This document shows, one piece after another, positions 48,718 to 60,210 of a stretch of DNA of 64,000 nt. A program made the translations under genes and the position numbers. This DNA comes from Zhengitettix transpicula (lineage: Eukaryota > Arthropoda > Insecta > Orthoptera > Tetrigidae). The stretch's first letter is position 1; every line of letters starts with the position of its first letter. The stretch covers positions 52,965,895 through 53,029,894 of the forward strand of contig CM073590.1 of the NCBI GenBank assembly GCA_037074705.1, written 5' to 3'. A model generated the notes under the pieces. The model saw nothing but the letters and a program-made list of their open reading frames with translations, made no database searches and had not been told where the DNA came from.

Positions 48718-49639
48718 CTGTAACACACCAATCAAACACAGAAAGTCAGTGGGAAGAAAAATAACCAGTTCACACAGAAAAAAAAGTTATATACCATATA
48801 ATTTTAACGTATTAAGGTCATCGATTGCACGAATAGAAAATGAAAAACATCTAATTTCCATTGACCACCTACAACGTACTCGTATTACGCTTTCCTTTAA
48901 AATTATTAAGGTCCATCTGTTAATACAGCGTCAATGTTAATGTTAAGTTTTCCGGGTACTGCTCATAATGTTAAAAAACTATATCTATATAATTTCTATC
49001 TGGTCGTTTCACTCCATCATAAAAATCGCTCATTTTTATAATATGAATCAATTTTATTTAGTAAAAGAAATTTATTAACATGTTTAGAGGAACTCTTGAC
49101 AATTTTCACTTAAATAAAAATTATTAAGTAAGTAAACTAGTTTCAAATGTATTAATAGTACCACAATTTCAAATTTTATTTGGCAACATGTTAAAATCTC
49201 TAATAATTTATAAAATATACTATTTTTCAAATTTAACCCAGCCATATTTTAGTCAAAGATCTACTTTACTTCTAACATTGTATATGTTCCTAATAGACTT
49301 ATACTTAAATACTCATTAAAATGTGATGGAGACAACTAATTTATGCATTGATACAACAAAACTAGGGCAACAAACTTTACTAATCTCCAAAAGCAAAACC
49401 ATTTCAGTTGTCCATAACATTATTGTGGAACTAAATCTTTTATTTTTACATAAAATAATTCTTAACGATCTATTTCGATATTTATTAAGATTATCAATTC
49501 ATTTATCCGTTTATCCATACAACACAACATAGCAATAATCAAATATTTGCAGAGAAAAACAATTTTATAATATAGTTTAAATTTCTTGGTTTATTTAATT
49601 AAATATTCATATATAAAGCACAATCTTTCGCCTTATCTT
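48718..49639. other. AT-rich DNA, possible intron
   Basis: If the 48591 exon is real this is intron upstream of it. No further exon is recognised. Confidence 0.4.
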
Positions 49640-49930
49640 TAGTTATATTCTATCTGGGTGCCCAGTGTTGCTCAGGTTGTCATAATTAAACTCAGCGACA
49701 TCCATAACCAAGAATTTGTCTCCAGTGTTGGTTGCTTCTGCATTATTTTATGTATCCACCCCCACTCCTACGGGTGTTCCCCTCCTATGTCTCAAGGCGT
49801 GGAAATTATACTCAAACAACTTCGGGATAAATACTATCAATCTCACTGACCCAGAATAATATTTATTCGACTAAAATATCCGCAGTTTAACAAGTTTGAA
49901 AATTTCCAACTTGTCCACCCAGGCTCAGGG
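49640..49930 (-). repeat. Related to the 270-bp tandem family, inverted
   Basis: Read on the minus strand, it shows GTTGAAAATTTTCAAAC-like, GCGGATATTTTAGTCGAATAA and GGGTCAGTGAGATTGATAG blocks, in the order of the unit at 45857. The 63-codon ORF at 49658-49849 is a translation of it. Confidence 0.6.
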
Positions 49931-50149
49931 GAGAAGTTGTCGCGACAACACCAGAGATTTTAAGCAACTTTGATTTACTTGTTGCCTAAAACTGTGTTTA
50001 TTGATTTTATTACTTCTCATGTTACGGGTGCGAGAATGTGTATCTTTTGTATGCATTGTACAGAATTGCTAAAATAATAAATTACTTTAAAAAAGAACGT
50101 GCTAAATATTATGATTCAAAAAGAATGTATACCAGTTGTAGCATCTATC

Positions 50150-50575
50150 TGCATTTTTCGTCGCGCTAGTATTCTTGCTTTGCTATACTTTTATCATGTT
50201 ACCCAATTTTGTCATTGTTGAGATCAATCTTAAATACGAGGAAAGTTATTTCCTGGACGCTTTTTTAACGGTTATCTCGATTCTCTATCCCAAGCTGCTG
50301 TCATTATCTTCGTATTTTTATGTTCAAGAGGAGGCTGGTCTTTGCACTTTAGTCTATTATCCGTTTCATCAAATTCCGCGGCCCATATTCTGTTTCTAAG
50401 AGAAGTGTTGTGCCATCAGCATACCGTATGCAACTGATTCAACGATTTTGAATCCCATCTATAGTTCTTCGCGATCCAATTTATTTATGATGACTTCAGT
50501 ATACAGATGGAAAAGAAAAGGGGACAAGATGCAACCTTGCATCACGCCCTTGCTGATTTTAAACCAGTGTATCTT
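50150..50575 (-). pseudogene. LINE reverse transcriptase fragment, heavily decayed
   Basis: From 50570 downward the minus strand reads HWFKISKGVMQGCILSPFLF then HLYTEVIINKLDREEL. This is the conserved GV-QGC-LSP-LFN-Y palm/fingers motif of non-LTR reverse transcriptases. A stop follows, and further along LLLNIKI matches the stretch normally downstream of the catalytic YADD, which itself is no longer readable. Frameshifts and stops are frequent. It is older than the LINE at 25749 and its 5' part is missing. The plus ORFs at 50175-50399 and 50507-50719 are shadows. Confidence 0.8.
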
Positions 50576-50590
50576 TGTATATGGTGTTCG

Positions 50591-51120
50591 GGTTGTGGAT
50601 TCTTGGTTGACGTAGATGCTCGACGTGCTTCTGAAGCTTGGGTGGTTTTTTCGTTAACGGCTTCAGATTTGCGATATTGTCATTGTTTCCACGACCACCT
50701 CTCAAACTGGGTTGAATAACAGGAAATTCCCTTCCAAAAACTTTATTTTATTAACACATTCAAATAATATAAAAGAATTCTCCCTTTTTTTTTGGAGGAA
50801 ACTAAGTTGACAGCCTGCTTGCGTGTAAAAAAAAGTAAACAAACGTAATATACTGTAATTTTTAATACAAAAGCAAAATTGTTTAACCTCTTCAATCTTT
50901 TGTGAGAAATTGAGTCGAGCTACAATACAAGTTATGAACAGTTATCAGCGTTAATAATTATAAATATTATCGTTTTCCAAATTAATGCTTTTGTTATTGA
51001 AAAAGAAGGAGCAGATTTCAAACATTTTTTTCTTCCAAACTACAAAAGATAGAAATATAATTCCAACTTTTCTCGACAAACAAAAGTTCAAAATTTGAAC
51101 AGCCCGGCTAGAATTTCCAG
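50591..51120. other. Unassigned DNA
   Basis: 50590-50720 may still belong to the LINE, but I cannot read a domain there. The rest is AT-rich. Confidence 0.35.
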
Positions 51121-51655
51121 TCAAGGTCGCAATTCGGAGAAGATGGTTGCATCTGAAAACGGAAAGTCACGGGACGTCCATGCACATCGAATGTAGATGT
51201 TGAGCGTATTCGTACACTTTACGAAAGGAGCCCAAGGAAATACACAACACGGGCATGCAAGGAACTTAACATTCCTCAACAACGGTATGACGGGTTTGCA
51301 CATAAAGATCGACTTCATCGCCGGTGGTCTCCCAGGTCATCAGCCCTTACTCCCTGTGATTTTTATAAATGGCCCTGTGATTTTTATCTGTGGGATTCAG
51401 TAAAAGACCGTGTTCTTGTTCCTGCTATGCCTGACACTCTTAAAGATCTGTGACATCGAATTGTTGAAATTGTGAGTTCAAGAAAACAACTGATTAGTGT
51501 GATATTTGTCGTCTAACACATGGTGCTCATATTGACTGCATAAAAAAAGTAACTTTCCTCTTCCCAGTTACGTTGGAGTTATTTATCTATATTTTGTAGT
51601 TCTGAAGAAATAAATGATTGAAATCTGCTCATTATTTTTAATAACCCAGTATAAA
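51121..51655 (+). pseudogene. Transposase remnant (DUF4817-type HTH joined to C-terminus)
   Basis: In one frame from 51157 the plus strand reads GRPCTSNVDVERIRTLYERS and PRKYTTRACKELNIPQQ, matching the helix-turn-helix region often annotated as DUF4817 in insect IS630/Tc1-like transposases. It then jumps directly to PRSSALTPCDFYKWPCDFYL and SVKDRVLVPAMPDTLKDL, the C-terminal part that normally follows the last catalytic Asp. The whole catalytic centre is deleted, and CDFY(K/L)W is duplicated in tandem. Internal stops at 51454-51456 and near 51513 precede a final stop at 51541. The junction keeps the frame, so this was probably an internally deleted, non-autonomous copy. Confidence 0.82.
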
Positions 51656-51758
51656 TAAAAAAAATCAATGAAAGTTTATAGTCGTATTCTCCAACACGTA
51701 AAATTATATCACCTTTAAGAGTTGTTTGCAATTTTTTAGTAATTCAAAGGACACGATT

Positions 51759-51776
51759 CTATATATACATATATAT

Positions 51777-51808
<32 letters not shown>
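51759..51808. repeat. TA microsatellite, imperfect
   Basis: About 50 bp of TA with a few interruptions. Confidence 0.95.
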
Positions 51809-51869
51809 CGTACATGTATTATCATATTCCTCTTAGATTTGTGCAAGCTTGTAGCTTCAGCGAGAAGCC

Positions 51870-52200
51870 CTCCTTAAGAAGGTCTCTTGACCCTTTCGGG
51901 AAGAAGCCGAAAACGGCCTGTAAACAAGACCCCTAAGCCCTTGTTAGCGAAGGATCAGACCGCGACCCATGCGACCTCCGAGGAAGAACAATCGACTAGG
52001 GCCTTTTAATAATGCAGCTTGCTCTAACGCTGTTAAGGCGAAGAACGCTAGGAGAAACCCCTTCCACCACATTAGTAATGCAGCCCTGCGCTCTCCTACC
52101 AGCGTTAATGCAAACAGTATCAAAGCTCTACTTTCATAAACCAGAATATGCGCGCCCAATTTTTGCACCACTAACACCACTCGAGAAACAAAGATCATGA
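51870..52200. other. GC-richer block of unknown origin
   Basis: It contains a short GGTCTC...CTTTCGGGAAGAAGCCGAAAA section and open frames on both strands (51944-52198 minus, 52012-52200 plus). I recognise no domain. Its sharp composition boundary suggests an insertion. Confidence 0.35.
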
Positions 52201-52277
52201 CGTTGTTACAAATGAGAATAATTATTTTGTGTCGACGTTGGAACGTTTATTGTTTTCCAAAGAAAAAACATTTAATA

Positions 52278-52945
52278 CACGAGGTCGGTTCGAAAAGTCA
52301 GAGAAAATTAATTTCTTATCAATTATTTTTTTTATTCATCAACTTAGTTAAGTTTTAATTCAATACAATTAGTGTATCGTTTTTCCACCTAATTTATACG
52401 TGCTAAATTACTTCCAAAACTCCGAAAAGTAGGTTGTTGTTTCACTTTGACTTTTTTTCATTCGAGCATTATAACCTAGATTCGGCAACAGGAAATATTG
52501 CCATTGGTGTAAATTTGGCGTATATCTTGCAATATTCTGTATTATATTTCCAAGCGTTGTTTAACCTTTTTCAACATATTCTATGAGAATCACTACAGCC
52601 GCATACAAAAAAAACAGTTACTATGATTTCCATGCTGATTCAAAAGTTTTCTATCCGATTGGACCAACTGCTGCACTATTGCTTCGACTCTGGGAAATAG
52701 GTTAATCATGAATCCATAGAGAAACATCCATCATTCAGGCAAGTACATTTTTGGTCAACTGTTAAAACCCTTGTTAATAAAATGTTTATTCATTCTCAAA
52801 TGTTCATTGAAAATGTCTAGACGAGCTGCTGATACATTTTCAATCTCATAAGCTCTATAATCTTCAATTGGCGATCTTTCAATAGTGTGCATTATGGATT
52901 TTGATATCCTCAGGCAGTTTGTAATGGCCGTCCTGAACGCTCATA
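52278..52945 (-). pseudogene. Second mariner-like transposase, heavily decayed
   Basis: From 52945 the minus strand gives ERSGRPLQTA, LKDRQLKIIELMRLKMYQQ, RVLTVDQK, a PESKQ...CSSWS block, then MEIIVTVFF and finally RYTNCIELKLN just before a stop. These are, in order, the linker, the DNA-binding end, the LTVDQK motif, the region after the first catalytic Asp and the C-terminus of mariner transposases. The segment with the second and third Asp is deleted. The end at 52278 (CACGAGGTCGGTTCGAAAAG) looks like a mariner terminal inverted repeat. The opposite end is missing. It is a different lineage from the element at 2442 and much older. Confidence 0.75.
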
Positions 52946-53346
52946 ATACAAAATGAACGTTTTAATTTAACTACTCAGTACTTTAATATTGAAAACGACG
53001 GTGAAGTTTCGTTAAATATCTCATCTAAATCCTCTTCTGTAATTTAAAATAAGGCTTAAAACGAAATAATTTCTAAATTTTCAAATATACATTTTAACAA
53101 TCTATTATGCAACATCTATATTTATTTCCTTCTCTTAGTTATGAAAACCAAGTGAAAAAATATTTGGACACTTTATTTTGTCAATCTAACAGACAATAAT
53201 TGAAGTAAGCTTCGTCGATTGACCCTACTAGCACCAACCCCGTTTCAGTTTGAGAACTTTCCTAACAGTGCTTAGACTAAAGCTGATATCAAAAACGTTG
53301 TTTTTATTACTGTATGATGACAAATCGTTTGTGTTTGATTTTTTTT
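52946..53346. other. AT-rich DNA, no recognised gene
   Basis: Nothing recognised; ends in the T-run before the next repeat. Confidence 0.5.
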
Positions 53347-53880
53347 AGGGCAACAGGCTACATGAGGGTAATCCACGTTGGGCAACTCCCCTTTAATAGC
53401 ATAGGAAGGGATTTGAAAGGGGGCATGCAGAAGGATAGAGGAAGGTAGCCAAGGGTTAACTAGCGCCCCCGGGCTATATGTTAAGGATCCTACCCGGCAT
53501 TCGCCTAAAAGTAATGCAGGGAAAATCCTAGAAAAACCTGCATCAGGTAGGTCGGGCATTGGGTACTTGTGCCACACCCTTCCAATAGCGGGAGAGAAGT
53601 TTGCTGTGGGAACGCAGCATTCCCTTCTCCGTGCCCCGTCCAGTTTAGGAGGCAGCTAGCCGACTATTCCAATGGGAATAGCGGACAACTCTTACCGTAT
53701 GCCCAAGGTTTGTGACCCCGGAACATACACCTCTCAGAATAGGCCAAGGTGCTTCGACTTGTGGGAACCTTAGTTCAAAAACGGAGAGGAAAAGGCATCC
53801 CCAAAGGTAACCCCTTCCTGTCTCTCCTACAAGGTTCTGCCTGCGAGAGAACATCCCTCGCAGGTGTTTGTGTTTGACCA
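53347..53880 (+). repeat. GGCAACAGG family, most complete copy
   Basis: It starts AGGGCAACAGGCTACATGAG after a T-run and holds every block of the family. The late part adds GTGACCCCGGAACATACACC, AGGCATCCCCAAAGGTAAC and a terminal hairpin, CCTGCGAG...CTCGCAGG, at 53836-53861. Length is about 530 bp. No terminal inverted repeats are seen. I find no polymerase III box and no reading frame that holds in more than one copy, so it is a non-autonomous element of unknown class. The minus ORFs at 53272-53881 are translations of it. Confidence 0.93.
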
Positions 53881-53995
53881 CGAGAAGTATATTTTATGTA
53901 ACAAGAAATAAGTTTTATCTGCATAAATATTACAAATTCAAAATGAACTTTCGCAGACTGCAATAGTAGTTAAGGAAACCACTTATATATATAAT

Positions 53996-54010
53996 TGTGT
54001 GTGTGTGTGT
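53996..54010. repeat. TG microsatellite
   Basis: Seven TG units. Confidence 0.9.
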
Positions 54011-55442
54011 AGTAATATGCACCAATGTTGGTAATAATATGTTTAAAAAATTGTTCAATTATAAAGTTAATAGCGTAAGAAAATTATCATGTAATTGTAA
54101 AAATGTTTTAACAGACGCCGTGCAGCGTGAGAAAGTTAGATTTAGAGCATTCCCAGACGGTTTTTGTGATTATAGATATTTTTACGGTCAGTTGAAGAAA
54201 CGAATGCGGCTGTCTAGACTATATGAGAATCTCATCCACAGATAGCGTTAATACTATTAAATGAATGGAGTTTTGCACAGTTGAAAAGTGAGTTGATCGA
54301 CAGAGCTAAACCTGGAAGGAAGTTAAAACTGAACAACGGAGTTTAGGCTGGAAGTTGGTCCAGCAGAGTTTTTAAGACGAGGTCGTTAGACCGAGTTTGG
54401 TGACCGAAATGTATGATTTATAAAATTTTTAAAATTGTTAAACTGGATTGGTGAACTTTGAAAGAAATATAATTCGGTGGAAGATAAAAGTTAATTTCTG
54501 CCTTTAATATTGAAATATTTAATTGACTGGTACCCACAGGTTAACTATGTTGTGATCAGTCTATAATTTGGATCATAGTAAAACTAATCATTTTCTCAGG
54601 TGAAACTTCTTTATCAGTGGCAAAAATACATGCGAATTGACTGGTGGCTGCAAACAAAACATTATGGGTCCGTCGGCGGAATCCTATTCTCTAGAAAGGA
54701 GTAAATTGTATTTGCTTGCGAAAGTGAATGTGCAATTTCAGGCACATAATGTCCTATAACTGCAATGTTTAAAATGGTGTCCTAAATTATTTTTTTTTGC
54801 AAAACTTCAGAATAATAAAAATGGTTTGTTGAGTATTATATTTTAAAATATTATTGAAACTATAACATTGAAAACGCTGCAAAATCGTCAAATTTCCAAT
54901 CTTTTTGTGCTTGTAATTTGGGGATATGTTATAAATTAATATTTATGTACACTCAACTAAAAACATTTTCATTATATTATAAATTTAATTTTTAAAGTGC
55001 AATTCTATACTTCTTCGAGGTCCGATAAAACGCCATGAGATAAGATTAAAAATTCATTTTAATAGCAATGGCAAAATTTGTGTAAAATCTATATAAAAAA
55101 TTCATTACATGTATAAATTAATTATTTAAATGTTATACAATTCAAATTTCTGTTTTATAATTTTAAACCTATCACTGAATAATAAGAATAACTTTGAAAA
55201 TTAATTGACTTCAAAATTTTATTGGTCAAATTTAAAATGGCAAATTAAAGATTACATGAAACGATTATTAATAGTTAAGTAAAGCAAAATTTAAAATTAT
55301 TTAAACACTTCAAAATTAAATATAGCATTAAATTTCTCCTGAAAGTAAATTTAAGAAAATAATTAAAAAATCAATAAGTCGAGTATTACATTATATGCCA
55401 CTTCAAAATAGGGCTAATTAAATAAATTTAAGATCCTCATTT
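54011..55442. other. Unassigned DNA
   Basis: 54100-54470 is less AT-rich and holds a plus frame to 54245 with no known motif. The rest is AT-rich. Confidence 0.35.

Positions 55443-55505
<63 letters not shown>
55443..55505. repeat. Compound TG-TA-TG microsatellite
   Basis: Four TG, about fourteen TA, then about fourteen TG units. Confidence 0.95.
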
Positions 55506-55508
<3 letters not shown>

Positions 55509-55648
55509 CGGCAACTTATAAGGAGCCCACATTCCATAGAATGGTATAGGGCATTGTATGTAATGCCCTGCGTTTTTAGGAAATGTGTGAAATATGGGAA
55601 TTAATACATGTATACACATATACAAAGCCTAAGAAAAGTATACTTTCC

Positions 55649-56648
55649 TTAGACTTTGCGTATAATGCCTAGGCATTCTATAGAATGACATATGCTATTT
55701 AAGCAAAGTATAGAAAAGGCCCTGATGTGGATATTAAATAAAAGTCGTGCATTCCTAAAAAATACCTGTCTTTGTGTATGGCGAGACTTCCAATAGACGA
55801 TCTTCAGTGCTGGCCAAAACACCCTCAAGCTGGTCACCATATTATTGGAAAATTCCCTACCATTGTCCGAATGTAATAAAGATGACGCTCCAAGCAACGA
55901 AAATACGTCAGTTAGGTTGTAGGCTACTTCTTCAGTTCTGTTTGACGTTAGAGACTTAAGAATCATAAATTTTGTGAGATAATCTTGGTCCATCATAATA
56001 AATATGTATTCTCTATCTGGCTCAGACTGAAAGTCAATATTATCTACGTTACAACCAGAATTAAATTTCGAAAAAATAATGTTTCATAACAATGCCCGGT
56101 TTATTAACTTTCTGTTTTTACTGGAAAGGTTCACAAAGGTGGAACTTCAGTTCAATATTGTGATGTATAACGGTTTTTAATTTCGTTGATAGTTCTTTCT
56201 ACATTCTATCACGTCGTCCGCGTCCAATAGCTAAATGAACTTCATGAAGTACGTGAAATAAGTCTTTAGTCCGTAACATAATACTGTATTACAGTGACGT
56301 CTTCTTTAACAGGATAAATGAGTTTATTTTGTTTTCTACGATCATTACATAATAGCGATTCAGCAACCAATAGTCCCTGAGTTCCGTCTTAATAGTCATT
56401 TTTGATTTTTGTACATCATTTATTAACTTCTGGTAAGTAGTTTCGGTTAAGAAAATACTTTTTTTGCATAAATAACTCGAATTTTGGACATTTAATCGTA
56501 GAATCGTTGTTTCATGTCTACAGTCCATTACTCCTTCTCCAACACTACAGCTTACACCTCCATTTTCATGGAAAAAAGCAAAAAGCAAATTTTTGTTGAA
56601 CGAATTTAAGTAAAATTGCGTATTTTGATACTCCAGAAAAAATCTCAA
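55649..56648 (-). pseudogene. SCAND3/KRBA2-like integrase gene, broken
   Basis: Two minus-strand frames join into one protein. The upstream frame (56648-56289) carries FLTETTYQKLINDVQKSK and LRDYWLLNRYYVMIVENK, the N-terminal region typical of SCAND3/KRBA2-like proteins. Past its stop the same frame continues with LFHVLHEVHLAIGRG and CEPF, a degraded H2C2 zinc-binding module. After a frameshift near 56070 comes GCNVDNIDFQSEPD and MMDQDYLTKFMILKSLTSNR, then SLLHSDNGREFSNN, the integrase core with its DNGREF motif. The distal Glu region is not recognisable. This family derives from the integrase of an LTR- or Ginger-type element and is multicopy in insects. Here it is a non-functional relic. 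Confidence 0.82.
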
Positions 56649-56752
56649 AGTGCAACTGACAAATTCTAAGCCTGAGGCGAACGTTAAAAGTCATGTGCCT
56701 TGCCACGTGATATTTGAAACGAGTTGGATATTTATTTCATACTTACTCGGTT

Positions 56753-56755
<3 letters not shown>

Positions 56756-56790
<35 letters not shown>
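56756..56790. repeat. TA microsatellite
   Basis: About seventeen units. Confidence 0.95.
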
Positions 56791-56794
<4 letters not shown>

Positions 56795-56879
56795 TAAGAT
56801 TTTCTGTTTTCAGTACGGCAATACACGTGATGTATTTCAGTTACGCCCAATGTTTACGAATATTTAACACTGGGTCAAA

Positions 56880-57760
56880 ATGTGTCTCGAGGGAAAGGTA
56901 TGTAAGCCTTGAGCAGTAAACACAGGGCGATCAGTCGAGCGTAGTGCCGTCAGGCGAACGCCAGGTCATTCAGTTAGTCAGTAGGAGACCGAAAGCTGAG
57001 TCGGGTGGTTGGCAACCTTGTTTACATTCAGTCGAGCACCAGTGGCAGTCGAGCACCAGTGACAGTCGAGCGCCAGAGTCAGTCGAACTCCAGCGTCAGT
57101 CAAGTGGCTGTTGGTGAATATTTACATTTTGTCTGGTACGTGGTTGTTTTTTTGGTCGCTGTTTTATCCGAGTCGCTGTTTTATCTTAAGAAATTTTCTG
57201 CGTTATGATCCAACTTGTATTTTTTGAATGACGTTGTGTCTGCATGCGGATTTAGTATAGAGATTCTCACTCGAGGTTTAGATAAACTTGCCAAAGGCTG
57301 GTAAAAGTCCACGGAAGTTCGTAATCCTGTGTATTTACGACTATCTATGATATCTCTGCCAACAAATCCTATCTCCACACCTACTACGGTGGCACTGGGA
57401 AATACAGCTTGCTGTAGTGAAGAAGGGTGTTTAACTTAGTGTTGTGAGATTTGTTCATTAAAAATAAGCGAGTTGAAACTACAGTTTCTTCGCCGTCTAG
57501 CCGATTCATTTGGATTGATTCAATAAACTTTCCAGATCCTCGACGTTTGTTCTGAGCATTAACAAACCACGAGGTTACAAGCATAAGTTGATGTGTTCTG
57601 GGTCACTTGAAAACCGCTTTGACGTTCCAAGGTATTTGTTTAGTTTTAGCTGTGGATAATAAATAAGCGTTAGATTTATATTGTAAAAAGTTTCATAATT
57701 TTCTGGTTTCATTTTGAAAATTCCTATATTTTATTGGAGGCCCGTAGGCGACCCCGAGAT
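56880..57760 (+). mobile_element. LTR-like segment of a Gypsy-type element
   Basis: A region starting about TGTGTCTCGAGGGAAAGG runs to ATTTTATTGGAGGCCCGTAGG at 57727-57747. TTATTGGAGGCCC resembles the LTR end and primer-binding region of many arthropod Gypsy elements. Just before it are AATAAATAAGCG (about 57658) and a T-rich stretch, consistent with an R/U5 layout. It includes the 17-bp tandem at 57029. No gag-pol follows, so it would be a solo or truncated LTR; boundaries are approximate. Confidence 0.4.
57029..57106 (+). repeat. 17-bp tandem repeat, 4.5 units
   Basis: CAGTCGAGCACCAGTGG-type units start at 57029, 57046, 57063, 57080 and 57097, with exactly 17-bp spacing and a few substitutions. 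Confidence 0.92.
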
Positions 57761-59884
57761 ATATTACTCTTAATTAAGTTCTTATTACAATTTTGCACCT
57801 CAAACGTGAGGCTATATTACTTATTAATCAACAGTTTACTACAATATATAGTTTCGAGTTTCATGTAAATTTGGATGGTATTTATATCATCTCTTAATTT
57901 TTTTTCTGTCTTTGACTATTCCACGTATTTGCCTTAACAATACAGTCCCAGAGAATTATTACATTCCTCAGTTTTCGTAGTTTTCGAGATTACAGAAAAA
58001 GCTACCGATTATTATAATTAGTCGATATCGAGACAATATCTTACAATAATATCCGTTGTGGCTAGCTGTTATCTAACCCTACAGCTGACCTGAGGCCTAC
58101 GTTATCGCCACATTACATGAATAGCAATGCACGACTTTGGAAAGCGACAGATGGTGGTGGCAATCTTTGGCCTTCTTTCACGTAGTATTTTATACATGGC
58201 GTCTCGACGTTCAATCGAATTCCAGACGTCGCAGTGCTTCGATTACGGCGGTTGTGTGCAACATTCCGGAGGACACATATATCGCGCCACACACGACAAC
58301 TGGGAACAGTCTGTTTGTCTCAGTGCGCCTTATTTCGGCGAAGGAATGCGTCCGGCGACGATTCCAATATATAAGCCCCGAATCGGCAAACATCCCTCAC
58401 GAATAAATATTTATGACTTTTCCGAAGTGAACTTCAACGTATAAGGGACAAGCTCAAAGGGCAACGGATTCTTAACGAATTCTCGATAGCAAATGGGTTT
58501 TTTGATCTAACTAAGCCATTGACAATAACTTATTTTAATTACACAACTAATTTATCACGTAGTAGAATCTTTACAGGCAGGAATAAATATACTAATAATC
58601 GCCCATTTATATCTAGTATATACTTTTCTAATTTAAATAATAAAATTAGCAGTCTTTAGTAATACAAAATTTTTAATATTCAAATTTTAAACTCGATTTT
58701 TGTCCCTTATTGGGACCTTTTCAGGTGTATGAATATTACAATTATTTTAAGAAATAATTTTAGAAAGAAACAAAACTATAATTTAAAAAAATGATATTGT
58801 GTATTAATGTAAAGCAGTGTTACAAAACAAATTTTAGTTGACATAAATTTCTAACGTGTGGATTTATCATACTTTGCGGCCGAAATACAATTTGTGTATA
58901 GTGAAATAGATGGATCATAATAATAATAAGATTTAATTGAAATTATTAGTGTCATTTTTAACATTAATGGCCGAAACATTAGATCTAATATGTATCATTT
59001 CGCTCGTCAATATGGGTTAATATTTACATTCTTTCTAAAATCTTTACATTGTACTAATCAAAATTATGGTTCTTTATTTAATGTATTGACACGAATCATT
59101 TCAAATTACTTTTATGTTCATTGATTCTTGTTCTTAGTCATCGTTTCGTTTGTCCTATATAACAACAGTTACAACCCAATCAATTCATTTTGTAAATGAT
59201 ATTTTTTTACCGAAAATGTTACATTTGTCCTTAAAATTTTTATCTAAATTTAAATTACTACGATTTTAAAAAATAATCCGTATGTCGTAGATAAAAAAAT
59301 AAATAAAATTATATTTTACATGTTCAGAAAAGGATAGTACATTAAATAATACTTCTTAGGCGTATTGATTGGTAAATTGTTATTAACTTACTTAATTTTA
59401 ACCAATCTAATTTTGATATATTTGTAAATTAATTGTAACGGTTAAGAATTTAGATGACATATAAATTAACAATATTATTTGTTTGTCTGATCTACTAGAT
59501 TACAATCAATGGATTGTTTCGTTCGAAAATGGGTAATTTGACATGTAATTAAAAATCCTTACTTAATATGTGGATTTTTTATACCAATTGGTAAAGATAT
59601 TACTATATGAAACTGTGAACAAAATATTTCAAAAAGACATGAGATTAATCCTTCTCAGTTTCAAAATTGAAATTTAATTTAGGATGATAATTATTGGAAG
59701 TATTGAGTAAATTGTTAAACTGAATTTGGGGGAATAGTGCAATATAAATCTTCTAAATATCTGAAATTGCTTAATTTATTACAATATAAGAATGAAATAC
59801 CTAAGGCTTCCAAATCTCGAAAAACCATTTCACCGAAAATAAAAAGTGATAACTGATTTCCCATAGAATTAACAATAGTTTCAT
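57761..59884. other. Unassigned DNA
   Basis: 58125-58445 is GC-richer and open in two plus frames (105 and 89 codons) and a minus frame. The 105-codon one starts MHDFGKRQMVVAIFG. No domain is recognised and the multiple open frames argue for composition, not coding. The rest is AT-rich. Confidence 0.35.
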
Positions 59885-60210
59885 GCGTTCCTATTTTCCA
59901 GATCTTCCCAACCAGCCTGTGAAGAATGCAGTCAACCACTAACTATTCTCCATATACTATTCTATTGCAGCAGATATAACGACATCATAAGAGCTACAAT
60001 GGCAAAACACCACATCTCAGACCTCTGTACTTCAACGACAGCTGCCTTGGACATCATCAAATTTATCGAGGAAAGAAACATAAGTGAACAAATATAGAAA
60101 CCCAATTGCATTTAATGTTAATAATGTATGTAAATAATAACGCTAAGAAACTGTTGTAAATAACATACGGGTCGCCAATGACCACGATGTGGACGCGACC
60201 GTTATCAAAT
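59885..60210 (+). pseudogene. 3' tail of a LINE retrotransposon
   Basis: A plus frame ending at the stop 60095-60097 reads SSQPACEECSQPLTILHILF then YCSRYNDIIRATM and ends DIIKFIEERNISEQI. CEEC, then H and YC, is the Cys/His knuckle near the C-terminus of jockey-like LINE proteins. The 3' untranslated part has GGGTCGCCAATGACC at about 60169, the same sequence type and position as in the 10091 copy. The body of the element is absent (5' truncation). Confidence 0.75.

Noticed and set aside
58127..58444. 105-codon plus frame with hydrophobic N-terminus
   Set aside because: Two other frames are open over the same GC-richer bases and none shows a recognisable domain.
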